NCBI RefSeq assembly: GCF_016522075.1
Contig: NZ_JAEHFW010000001.1
Coordinates: forward strand, 62,001-126,000
Direction of reading: 5' to 3'
DNA: 64,000 nt
DNA from: Mucilaginibacter segetis
GTDB lineage: Bacteria; Bacteroidota; Bacteroidia; Sphingobacteriales; Sphingobacteriaceae
Program-made: the position numbers and the translations under genes
In this document: positions 16,116 to 23,826 of the stretch, piece after piece
Numbering within the stretch: position 1 is the stretch's first letter
Layout of the letters: each line of letters opens with the position of its first letter
Notes under the pieces: generated by a model
Databases searched by the model: none
Seen by the model: the letters and a program-made list of their open reading frames with translations, nothing else
What the model was told of the DNA's origin: nothing

Positions 16116-18596
16116 ATGCGAACGAAAATTCAAGTATTAATATTAACTCTTATTTCTGTTTTTTGTTTAAAGGTACAGGCGCAGGATGGCAAATTAAGCA
16201 TCACCGGTACGGTAATTGACTCACTTACCAAAAAGCCTGTAGATTATGCCACGGTGGGCATTTACAAACAAGGCAGTACCAGTCCTTTTAACGGCGCAAG
16301 CACCGATGCCAAAGGCGTATTTACCATAGATAATTTGCCTGCAGGCGATTATAAATTAACAGTAGATTTTTTGGGCTATAACAGGCATACCTTAGCACAT
16401 GTTAAAGCAGGTGCCCAACCATTGCAAATAATACTCAGCCCTGTACAACGGCAGCTAAAAACAGTAAACATTACCTCAACAGTGCCGTTAGTCCAAAATA
16501 AGATAGATAAAATGGTATACAACGCCGCCAACGATCTTACAGCCCAGGGCGGTGTAGCTATTGATGTATTAAAAAAGGTTCCGCAGGTAACTGTTGATAT
16601 TGACGGTAATGTGGAATTACAAGGTAACGGGAATATCCGTTTTTTAATTAATGGTAAACCATCCAGCATTTTTGGGGCCAGTTTAGCTGATGCCTTACAG
16701 TCTATACCTGCCAGCCAGATCAAAAGCATTGAGGTAGTTACCAGTCCCGGAGCTAAATATGATGCATCTGGTACAGGTGGTATTATTAATATTATCTTAA
16801 AAGATAATAATGTGGAAGGTATAAACGGAAGCGTGAACTTGTCAGCCGGCACCCGGCGCGAAAACGGATCTTTTAACCTGAATGCACGGAAAGGGAATTT
16901 CGGCGTTAATGCTTTTTTTAGTGGGAACGCTCAGTTAAGAAGAGAAACCCCCAATAGTAATAACCGTTCCTCAACAGATTCATTAGGTAATACAACTACC
17001 TTATTTCAGAATGGTGCAAGCAATTTTACACGTAACGGTTATCAGTCTGGTGTTAACCTGGAATGGAACATTACTCCGCATGATGATCTTACCGGATCAT
17101 TAAATTTTAATCATTTCGGTAATGATAGCAAGGATCTTACTACGCAGGAGCAAACTAAGTATAATCCGGATGATGATATCATCTCCTACCTGAGCAGTTT
17201 ACGTAACTCCAGCAGTAAGTTTAACGGTACGTCTACCGACTGGAGCTTAAATTATCGCAAAACATTTGATAAGGAAGGTCAGGAACTTGACGTATTGTAC
17301 AATTCCAGTTATGGTAAAAACCAGTTTAACTCATTTCAGCAACAGGATTACGATAATGTAGGTGTGCCATCATCAGGTATATCTAATGATAACCCGGGTA
17401 ACGATCATGAAACCAATATTTCTATTGATTATACCCACCCCATATCAAAAACATTTACTATTGAGACAGGCGCAAAGGCGGTTTTTGAAAGCATAAGCAA
17501 TCGTATTATTACCGATACGCTGATGGGTTCGACTTATGTGCCGAATCCTGATCAAACCTATGGTTTCAACTACGACCGTAAAATTTATGCGTATTATCTG
17601 GCTTCTACTTTTTCTATGTTCAATGATTTCCTGGAAGGTAAAGCAGGCTTGCGCGACGAGTACACCACTACTTCAGTTGATTTTCAGGGAACAAAAATAC
17701 CCAGCTATAATATTCTGGCACCGTCAACTATATTGATGCATAAGTTAGATCAGTTACAATCTATTAAACTGAGCTTTTCTTATCGTATACGCCGGCCCGA
17801 CTATGGCGATCTTAACCCGTTTTATAACATCAGCGATCCGCATAATATCAGCACAGGTAACCCTAATCTTAAACCCGAAAAGGGATATAACTTTGAGTTA
17901 GGTTATAATAAATCATTTAAACAGGGTACAAATATAAATGTAGCAGCATTTTACAGATACAATACAGATGACCTGCAAAGATTCACTACGTTTTACCCTG
18001 AATTGATTGTAAATGGTAATGTTTATGATAATGTATCACTTACACAGCGTTATAATATCGGCTCGCAGATAAATTACGGTCTTAACCTGTACGGTTCTGT
18101 TCCGGTAACGCGTAAACTAAATCTCCGCTCAAATATGTTCATAGCAAACCGGGTGATCAAAAATCCGGGCAGTTCAAACGTAAGCGGGTTAAATTACCGT
18201 ATTAATCTTAATGCCAGCTACGATTTCGGAAACGATTTTGCCGCCGAAACATTTATTAATTATCGTTCATCCCGTAAGGATATTCAAGGAAGCAGCCCGG
18301 CGTTTTATTTTTATAACATTGCGGTACGTAAACAATTTCTTAATAAAAAGGCAAGCATAGGTTTAACAGCGTCAAATCCGTTTAACAAATATGTTAACCT
18401 TACCTCAACTACAAACGGCGCAAACTTTAGTCAAACTAATTACCGTCAAATTCCTATCCGCAGTTTTGGTATTACCATCAGCTACAAATTCGGCAAGCTT
18501 GATTTCTCTAAAAAGAAAGAGGGGGAAGGTGAATTTAACCCTGAGGATTCAGGAAGCGGCAGCCTGCCCGTACCGGGTTCAGGTGGCCCTAAATAA
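16116..18596 (+). CDS. Outer-membrane beta-barrel protein, TonB-receptor-like (OMP_b-brl_3 type)
   Basis: This 826-residue protein has a signal peptide ending VQAQDG, a carboxypeptidase regulatory-like domain (about 25-110, starting ITGTVIDSLTKKPVDYATV), a plug-like region (about 120-215, with VIDVLKKVPQVTVD and VVTSPGAKYDASGTGGIINI) and a long barrel rich in Asn, Thr and Tyr. The C-terminus goes beyond the barrel with a charged and Ser/Gly/Pro-rich tail (KKKEGEGEFNPEDSGSGS), unusual for TonB receptors. Such proteins are common in Bacteroidota, with mostly unknown ligands. A strong terminator follows 48 nt after the stop. Confidence 0.88.
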   Translation: MRTKIQVLILTLISVFCLKVQAQDGKLSITGTVIDSLTKKPVDYATVGIYKQGSTSPFNGASTDAKGVFTIDNLPAGDYKLTVDFLGYNRHTLAHVKAGAQPLQIILSPVQRQLKTVNITSTVPLVQNKIDKMVYNAANDLTAQGGVAIDVLKKVPQVTVDIDGNVELQGNGNIRFLINGKPSSIFGASLADALQSIPASQIKSIEVVTSPGAKYDASGTGGIINIILKDNNVEGINGSVNLSAGTRRENGSFNLNARKGNFGVNAFFSGNAQLRRETPNSNNRSSTDSLGNTTTLFQNGASNFTRNGYQSGVNLEWNITPHDDLTGSLNFNHFGNDSKDLTTQEQTKYNPDDDIISYLSSLRNSSSKFNGTSTDWSLNYRKTFDKEGQELDVLYNSSYGKNQFNSFQQQDYDNVGVPSSGISNDNPGNDHETNISIDYTHPISKTFTIETGAKAVFESISNRIITDTLMGSTYVPNPDQTYGFNYDRKIYAYYLASTFSMFNDFLEGKAGLRDEYTTTSVDFQGTKIPSYNILAPSTILMHKLDQLQSIKLSFSYRIRRPDYGDLNPFYNISDPHNISTGNPNLKPEKGYNFELGYNKSFKQGTNINVAAFYRYNTDDLQRFTTFYPELIVNGNVYDNVSLTQRYNIGSQINYGLNLYGSVPVTRKLNLRSNMFIANRVIKNPGSSNVSGLNYRINLNASYDFGNDFAAETFINYRSSRKDIQGSSPAFYFYNIAVRKQFLNKKASIGLTASNPFNKYVNLTSTTNGANFSQTNYRQIPIRSFGITISYKFGKLDFSKKKEGEGEFNPEDSGSGSLPVPGSGGPK

Positions 18597-18643
18597 TTTG
18601 AAGGGTCGATCCCGAAGAAATTGATCAAATATTTAAACTATCC

Positions 18644-18673
18644 AAAAGGACAATGAGAAATCGTTGTCCTTTT
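18644..18673 (+). terminator. Rho-independent terminator
   Basis: AAAAGGACAA at 18644-18653 pairs with TTGTCCTTTT at 18664-18673 across a 10-nt loop, and the plus strand continues with T residues. It ends the outer-membrane barrel transcript. The minus-strand side also has an A/T tail, so it may serve the convergent sigma factor gene too. Confidence 0.85.
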
Positions 18674-18768
18674 TTCTTAAGTAAATTATTTGCATTAGTT
18701 TATTGAAGGGGTGGATAGTAATGGAAATTTAGGCCATGTAGTATACAAATACGACGTAAAATAAAAAG

Positions 18769-19353
18769 CTATGAAGCGGTTTTCAGAAAGTTTATATCCT
18801 TAATTAGAAAAACTCTCAATGCTTTGAGTCCGCAACGTACCCTTGTTTTTACTGTGCCTAAGGGTAATTGTAATTTATTGGCAGCTTCGGTATGGCTATA
18901 ACCCTTAAAATATACAAGATCAAGTATCTCCGCCTGCTCTTCTTTTAAATTATTTACAAAATTACGTAAACCGTAATGATCTATGTTAACCTGAACCTGG
19001 TAATTCGCTTCAATATAAGAAGAATCGGCGCTCTCAATATCCTGATTTAATAATGAGTTATGGTGTCTTTTTGATCGTAACTCATCCATAGCCATATTAC
19101 GGGCAATGTTTATCATCCAGGTGTATAATCTTCCTTTTTCAGGATCATATAAATTAAAAGAATTCCATATTTTCAAAAACACCTTTTGCAATACATCTTC
19201 TGCAACTTCACGGGTTTTAACAATACGGATGATTGAGTAAAATAAGGTACGGGCGTACATATCATATAAAGCTTCTGCTCCTGTACGGCTTTTAGTTTTT
19301 ATGGCTGTTACTATTTCCGCTTCAGTTAGATAGGTTTTTGTGTAAACATTCAT
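18769..19353 (-). CDS. ECF-type sigma-70 family RNA polymerase sigma factor
   Basis: This 194-residue protein has sigma region 2 (about 28-95: LYDMYARTLFYSII, REVAEDVLQKVFLKIW, TWMINIARNMAMDELR) and region 4 (about 133-180: EEQAEILDLVYFKGYSHTEA with the helix-turn-helix LPLGTVKTRV). Only these two regions are present, as in extracytoplasmic-function sigma factors. No FecR-like anti-sigma gene is adjacent, so it is not a classic SigI-FecR-TonB set, and its target genes cannot be read from context. Confidence 0.93.
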   Translation of the reverse strand: MNVYTKTYLTEAEIVTAIKTKSRTGAEALYDMYARTLFYSIIRIVKTREVAEDVLQKVFLKIWNSFNLYDPEKGRLYTWMINIARNMAMDELRSKRHHNSLLNQDIESADSSYIEANYQVQVNIDHYGLRNFVNNLKEEQAEILDLVYFKGYSHTEAANKLQLPLGTVKTRVRCGLKALRVFLIKDINFLKTAS

Positions 19354-19458
19354 AAATTGGCAATCTTGTTTATCATATCACTAATGTTATGCCAATAATA
19401 TATAAAGTAAACTAAAAGTTAACTTTATAGCTTTTTGAAGTAGGAATTTTCCAATTAA

Positions 19459-21111
19459 TTATTTACTGATTAAATAAACATGGTTTAGCGTGCCTGCACG
19501 AGTGTTTTTATTAATAAAAGCAGGTAGCACATTTTCCTGTGGATAGTTAATAAAAGCATGGATAATTTTAAAATCGGTATGCTGCTGTTTTAAATTATCT
19601 ACAATTTGTTGGGTGGCAAAAAATACAGTTGGTTGCAATGAGGAAAAAGTGCGTAGTTCATTAACCGGTAAATAGCTTACAGGCCTGTTGCAATAAAATT
19701 GAAAAACGTTATTCGATTCTCGTAAGGAATATATTTTAAACGGTTTGCTCATATGTTTATTAACATATTTTGCCGCGGCTATCTGGCCGTTATAAGCGGC
19801 AACCGTTCTAAAAAAAACGATGCTTAAATAAAAATTTGCAAATAGCACAGAGCAGCAGCTAAGCAAAAAAACACGCTGCGGACGTTGTTTTGTTTTAAAC
19901 CAAATAACAAGCATTAATGCTCCGAACACAATACAATCCGTTATAAAAAAAACGGAGCTTTCCGGTTTTAAATAAAAATGCACTACAATAATTACTAACG
20001 GCAGTAATGTAATGAATATGATTTGTGCCAAGTCCCTTAATTTTCCTTCTGATTGGCTCAGTTGTTTAATGCAATAAGGGGCGGTTATTATTGCGAAAAG
20101 CGGGAAAATAATATTGGTATAAAAAGGCAACTGGAAGCGTGATAACGAGAACAATACTAACAAAAGCATGCCGCCACTTATTGTATAATATTCCGGAAGT
20201 TTAACTTTGCGAACAATATTTTTAATGGTTTTGTAAACCGAGAAATAAAATAAAAGGCACCAGGGTAAAAATGCCCATAGCAGGGTGTGCAAAAAAAAGA
20301 ATACGTCGCCGGATGATTTTTGCTGTATTGGGCCATTATTTACAAAGCGCCCGAATTGGCTATCCCACAAAAACCACCTGATGCCGGACACACCCGTATG
20401 TCCGAAAACAACCTTTTCCGGGTGCATATCAAACTGTATATATAAGGCATATAACTCTGGCAGGGTAAATAATGCCGTAAGCACAAAAAGCGATAACCAC
20501 TTTACGCTGAATACCGACCAAAATTTACGCTCAAATAGTAACTGACCAAGCAAGCCGCCATATATGGCAACAATAACAAAAATGCCTTTGGTCATGATAG
20601 CACAAGCGGCGAGCAGTGCGGCTAATAATAGTTGGCTAATGCTGAAACGCTCGTACAGCCGGGCTACATGATAAATGCTGCCGATAATTAAGGCCATTAA
20701 ATAAGGCTCGGCCCGTACATCGGTATTTGATAATATAACATGCTGTGCGGTTGATAGAATTAATACCGCAATTATTGCTGTTTCTGTTGTGTAGTACTTG
20801 CGGGTAAATAAAAAGGTATAAACCAGGCTCAGTAAAAAAAAGAGCAAAGCGGGGAGTTTATATGCCCAAACACTTATCCCGAAAACCTTGAAACTTGCAT
20901 AAACCATCCAGAACGGGAAATGGGGTTTATCAAGCCAATCCTGGTTATATGTGTATAACTGCAGCAGATCTTTTTTATAGATAAGATTTTTTGCGATGGA
21001 TGCATATAACCCGGGATCATCAGAAAAAAAATCAGTAGCAATGCCCGAAAAATTAACTGTTACAGCCAGTATAAAAAGTAGCAAATAAAAAGGCCTTACG
21101 TTATATTTCAT
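19459..21111 (-). CDS. Glycosyltransferase family 39 / ArnT-like membrane protein
   Basis: This 550-residue polytopic protein has about 11-12 membrane helices. The first periplasmic loop carries SDDPGLYASIAKNL and DWLDKPHFPFWMVY, which hold the acidic and DKPP-like positions of GT39/ArnT lipid-linked sugar transferases. Its class uses polyprenyl-phosphate sugars to decorate protein, lipid A or other envelope glycans. The acceptor here is unknown. A second copy of the family lies at 28620-30293 and matches it over the whole N-terminal half. A promoter with TTTA, 19 nt, TATATTTG lies upstream at 21141-21171. Confidence 0.88.
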   Translation of the reverse strand: MKYNVRPFYLLLFILAVTVNFSGIATDFFSDDPGLYASIAKNLIYKKDLLQLYTYNQDWLDKPHFPFWMVYASFKVFGISVWAYKLPALLFFLLSLVYTFLFTRKYYTTETAIIAVLILSTAQHVILSNTDVRAEPYLMALIIGSIYHVARLYERFSISQLLLAALLAACAIMTKGIFVIVAIYGGLLGQLLFERKFWSVFSVKWLSLFVLTALFTLPELYALYIQFDMHPEKVVFGHTGVSGIRWFLWDSQFGRFVNNGPIQQKSSGDVFFFLHTLLWAFLPWCLLFYFSVYKTIKNIVRKVKLPEYYTISGGMLLLVLFSLSRFQLPFYTNIIFPLFAIITAPYCIKQLSQSEGKLRDLAQIIFITLLPLVIIVVHFYLKPESSVFFITDCIVFGALMLVIWFKTKQRPQRVFLLSCCSVLFANFYLSIVFFRTVAAYNGQIAAAKYVNKHMSKPFKIYSLRESNNVFQFYCNRPVSYLPVNELRTFSSLQPTVFFATQQIVDNLKQQHTDFKIIHAFINYPQENVLPAFINKNTRAGTLNHVYLISK

Positions 21112-21140
21112 TTAATTAATCGGCAACTGCTTATAATCAG

Positions 21141-21171
21141 CAAATATATGGAGTTATAGGGCTATAATAAA
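21141..21171 (-). promoter_or_regulatory. Bacteroidota-type promoter for the GT39 gene
   Basis: On the minus strand, TTTA (21168-21171), a 19-nt spacer and TATATTTG (21141-21148) match the TTTG-N19-TAnnTTTG pattern with one mismatch. It lies 30 nt before the GT39 start and downstream of the terminator at 21198-21221. Confidence 0.5.
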
Positions 21172-21197
21172 TTAACGGAATATTGGCCCGCAAAAAA

Positions 21198-21221
21198 CCC
21201 CTGCCATATGAGTGGCAGGGG
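21198..21221 (-). terminator. Strong minus-strand terminator of an unassigned small transcript
   Basis: A 9-bp perfect stem (CCCCTGCCA at 21198-21206, TGGCAGGGG at 21213-21221) with a 6-nt loop is followed on the minus strand by TTTTTT and then GCGGG. The 326-bp gap 21112-21437 has no conventional gene to its right on this strand, and the GT39 promoter lies after it. It therefore probably ends a short RNA starting somewhere in 21230-21430. An open frame on the minus strand across 21150-21300 contains N-N-C-C-E-F-C-P-C but has no ATG. Confidence 0.7.
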
Positions 21222-21437
21222 CAAAACTCACAACAATTGTTTAACCTTACGGCTATTCCTAATTGCAATGTGATTTCAGCCAATAAAACACGCCTCCGGC
21301 TTTAAAGTTTTAGTAATGAATTATTTATTTTTTAATCATGCCATCATCATAATACCACTATTTTGTGCGTGCTTTATCCAACAATAAAAAAAATCATTAT
21401 ATCTTTATTGCCGTTAAACCCCAAAAGAATAAACATC

Positions 21438-21953
21438 ATGAGAAAGACATTTCAGCTTAAGGCGACGGCAAGTTTAGTTATCGCTTTATTATTTTCAGCA
21501 ATGGCGTGGGCGCAAAAACCAATTGCCAGTCCGCGCGATAGCGTTAGCGGCGTAGTAGCCGGTTCACAAATTACAATTAACTATGGCAGCCCGTCGGTAA
21601 AAGGCAGGCAGGTATTTGGCGGCTTAGAGAAATATGGTAATGTATGGCGCACAGGCGCTAATAAAGCCACTGTTTTTACAACTAGCAAAGATATTATGGT
21701 AGAAGGAAAAAAACTACCCGCAGGTACTTATGGCTTTTTTGCTATCCCTACTGAAACCACCTGGACAATTATATTTAACAATGTAGCCGACCAATGGGGC
21801 GCCTTTAAATATGACGAAAGTAAGGATCAGTTAAGGGTAACAGTTACTCCTGTGAAATCCGCCATGAATGAACGCTTAGTTTATAAGATAAACAAAAAAG
21901 GTTTTTCGCTTAACTGGGATAAACTGTCTGTTCCGGTGAAAATAAGTAAATAG
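21438..21953 (+). CDS. DUF2911 domain protein, secreted
   Basis: This 171-residue protein has a signal peptide ending AMAWAQ and a DUF2911 domain with its usual landmarks: ITINYGSPSVKGRQVFGGLE, KYGNVWRTGANKAT, LPAGTYGFFAIP and WTIIFN. It is secreted or periplasmic, but the family's function is unknown. The ATG at 21438 starts the signal peptide. The open frame extends upstream to 21363, but those codons look non-coding. A strong terminator follows 21 nt after the stop. Confidence 0.92.
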   Translation: MRKTFQLKATASLVIALLFSAMAWAQKPIASPRDSVSGVVAGSQITINYGSPSVKGRQVFGGLEKYGNVWRTGANKATVFTTSKDIMVEGKKLPAGTYGFFAIPTETTWTIIFNNVADQWGAFKYDESKDQLRVTVTPVKSAMNERLVYKINKKGFSLNWDKLSVPVKISK

Positions 21954-21974
21954 TTACTTTATAATAAATTTGTT

Positions 21975-22001
21975 AAAGACCCCCGAAAACCGGGGGTCTT
22001 T
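21975..22001 (+). terminator. Rho-independent terminator
   Basis: AAAGACCCCCG (21975-21985) and CGGGGGTCTTT (21991-22001) form a perfect 11-bp stem with a 5-nt loop, followed by a T-rich tail. It ends the DUF2911 transcript. Confidence 0.93.
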
Positions 22002-22094
22002 TCTTTTATAGCATCTGTTTATAAAATATTCCTTAAAGTTTTAAGGTTGTTAAAGTGAGCAAATCTATAATTAGCCATATATTTACGGCTGAAA

Positions 22095-23219
22095 ATGGAC
22101 TATACTTACGGCAAGAAACTTTTATTAAAAAGGGGCATAGCAATTTTGGCTTTGGCATTTTTAATTTACTTGCTAATGTTGTTTGCTGATTATCCGCAAG
22201 CGGTTGAAAAATATTACTCGCAAGGTGTATATACTTTTATTTGCCGCGCATTGCATCCTGTTTTTAATATATTTCCGTTTAGCGTTGGCGACATATTGTA
22301 TATCTTTATTATCGGATTCCTGATATACACTATTGTACAAATCGTAAAATTTGCTTTTAAACGAAATTTTGTAAAATCCCTCGGTTTAATTTCGGGGGTT
22401 ATTATTGGCCTGGAAACCGGTATCTTAATATTTTATCTTTTTTGGGGCTTGAATTATTTTCGCCCGTCCGCTGCAGAACGTTTGAAACTTACTGATACTA
22501 CCTTTACCCTTACCGATTTGCAACAGGTAACTACAATACTTATTGATAGTGCGAATGCCTGCCGTAAAAGACTTACCCCGGCAGATCTGAAGCAAAATAA
22601 CAGTGCAATTTATTTGTCAGCTATAAACGCGGTTAAAGGTTTATCGCAAAGGTCGCCGGTATATAAAACTTATAGTCCGGACATTAAACCCTCTCTGTTA
22701 ACACCAGTAATGAACTATATAGGTACTTCGGGCTATTATAATCCGTTTACAAGTGAAACACAGATCAATTATCAAATGCCTGTTTTTAACCGCCCATTTG
22801 TTGCCTGTCATGAAATGTCGCACCAGATGGGATTCGGTGCCGAAGACGAAGCAAATTTTGCAGGCTTCATGATCGCCACTTCATCAAACGACAGATTGTT
22901 GCGCTACTCGGCTTATCACCAGGCAGTAGGCGAATTCATGTTTGCCATGTACGAAGCCGACACCGTGCTTCATAAGCAACTTAAGGCGTCAATATCGCCG
23001 GCGGTAAAGGCGGATTTTAAACAGGAAAGACTTTATTGGCTTTCCTATCAAAATAAGATAGACGAGATCACAGGAATCTTCTATGATAATTTTTTAAAGG
23101 TAAATAACCAGCCCGCCGGGTTGGATACTTACAATCAAATGGTGGCATTAGTTATCGCTTTGTATAAAAAGAAACATCTCCAGGATCAGCATGTGTCCGG
23201 CCGGTCTAAATCATGGTAA
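22095..23219 (+). CDS. DUF3810 family membrane metallopeptidase-like protein
   Basis: This 374-residue protein has three N-terminal membrane helices (about 15-35, 63-85 and 100-122), then a soluble region. The sequence ACHEMSHQMGFGAEDEANF (about 235-255) contains an H-E-x-x-H zinc motif followed by E-D-E, as in gluzincin-type peptidases. This is the DUF3810 layout. The domain should face the periplasm. Peptidase activity is inferred from the motif only. It is a single-gene unit. Confidence 0.88.
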   Translation: MDYTYGKKLLLKRGIAILALAFLIYLLMLFADYPQAVEKYYSQGVYTFICRALHPVFNIFPFSVGDILYIFIIGFLIYTIVQIVKFAFKRNFVKSLGLISGVIIGLETGILIFYLFWGLNYFRPSAAERLKLTDTTFTLTDLQQVTTILIDSANACRKRLTPADLKQNNSAIYLSAINAVKGLSQRSPVYKTYSPDIKPSLLTPVMNYIGTSGYYNPFTSETQINYQMPVFNRPFVACHEMSHQMGFGAEDEANFAGFMIATSSNDRLLRYSAYHQAVGEFMFAMYEADTVLHKQLKASISPAVKADFKQERLYWLSYQNKIDEITGIFYDNFLKVNNQPAGLDTYNQMVALVIALYKKKHLQDQHVSGRSKSW

Positions 23220-23826
23220 CTTTACTCCTAATCAATCTTTAGCAGGAGATATGTCGTAAATATAATTACGGTGAAATAAAATAAAAAAGCGTTCCGTATC
23301 TCACCCCGGAACGCCTTTGCAACATCATCTCTCAAATAATGTTGATCAACTAAATCTCAGATAACATGTTAATCTATCCAAGTTCTTATAATAATAACCT
23401 CGCGGCTAACATTAAGCAATTATAATGTACTGTATATGTGCTGTTTCAGAGCAAATACTGTACCTAAACTTTTTAAAAACTTTTTAAAGTTATAGGTGTC
23501 AAATATACACATTGAACGATATCTCATTTAATATATTGCAACATCAATTTGTCAAAATGCAGGGTTTTTTTGTAAAAAACTCATTACATATATATTAGAG
23601 CCTGTTTTTATGTCATGCGTTACACTAAATCCTTTTCAGGTATGTAAAATTTTTATTACAAATTGTATGCTAATGTTATGCTTTTTAAAAACGCTTATTA
23701 AAGTAGATTTTAATCAGCCATTCAAAGATTTTATGCGAATAAGTATTTTACCGTATGCCGTGCACTGGGTTTTATTATACCCCGCTAATTATTAAATTAG
23801 ATGCAAAAAGTAACCTGCCCGCATAC
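23220..23826. other. Largest gene-free gap, with several hairpins; possible small-RNA locus
   Basis: About 600 bp without a convincing protein gene. Three ordered hairpins are visible: GCGTTCCG/CGGAACGC at 23289-23314, the palindrome GTTGATCAAC near 23341, and an imperfect hairpin at about 23427-23463 (GTACTGTAT...ATACTGTAC). The first has a T6 tail only on the minus strand, so a minus-strand RNA ending at 23283 would explain all three. No known RNA family was recognised and no clear promoter was found. Confidence 0.35.
23289..23314 (-). terminator. Terminator-like hairpin, stronger on the minus strand
   Basis: A perfect 8-bp stem with a 10-nt loop is followed on the minus strand by TTTTTTATTTTAT. 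The plus-strand side has only CTTTG. It lies 70 nt after the DUF3810 stop and may work weakly for that gene, but its best direction points away from it. Confidence 0.6.

Noticed and set aside
18769..19353. SigI-FecR-SusCD type transenvelope signalling involving the ECF sigma factor.
   Set aside because: There is no FecR-like anti-sigma gene and no SusD gene nearby. The adjacent outer-membrane protein converges with the sigma gene and has no visible signalling domain.
21230..21300. Minus-strand small peptide beginning at GTG after GGAGG (VFYWLKSHCN).
   Set aside because: The spacing between GGAGG and GTG is a single base, too short for initiation, and the frame is 10 codons long.
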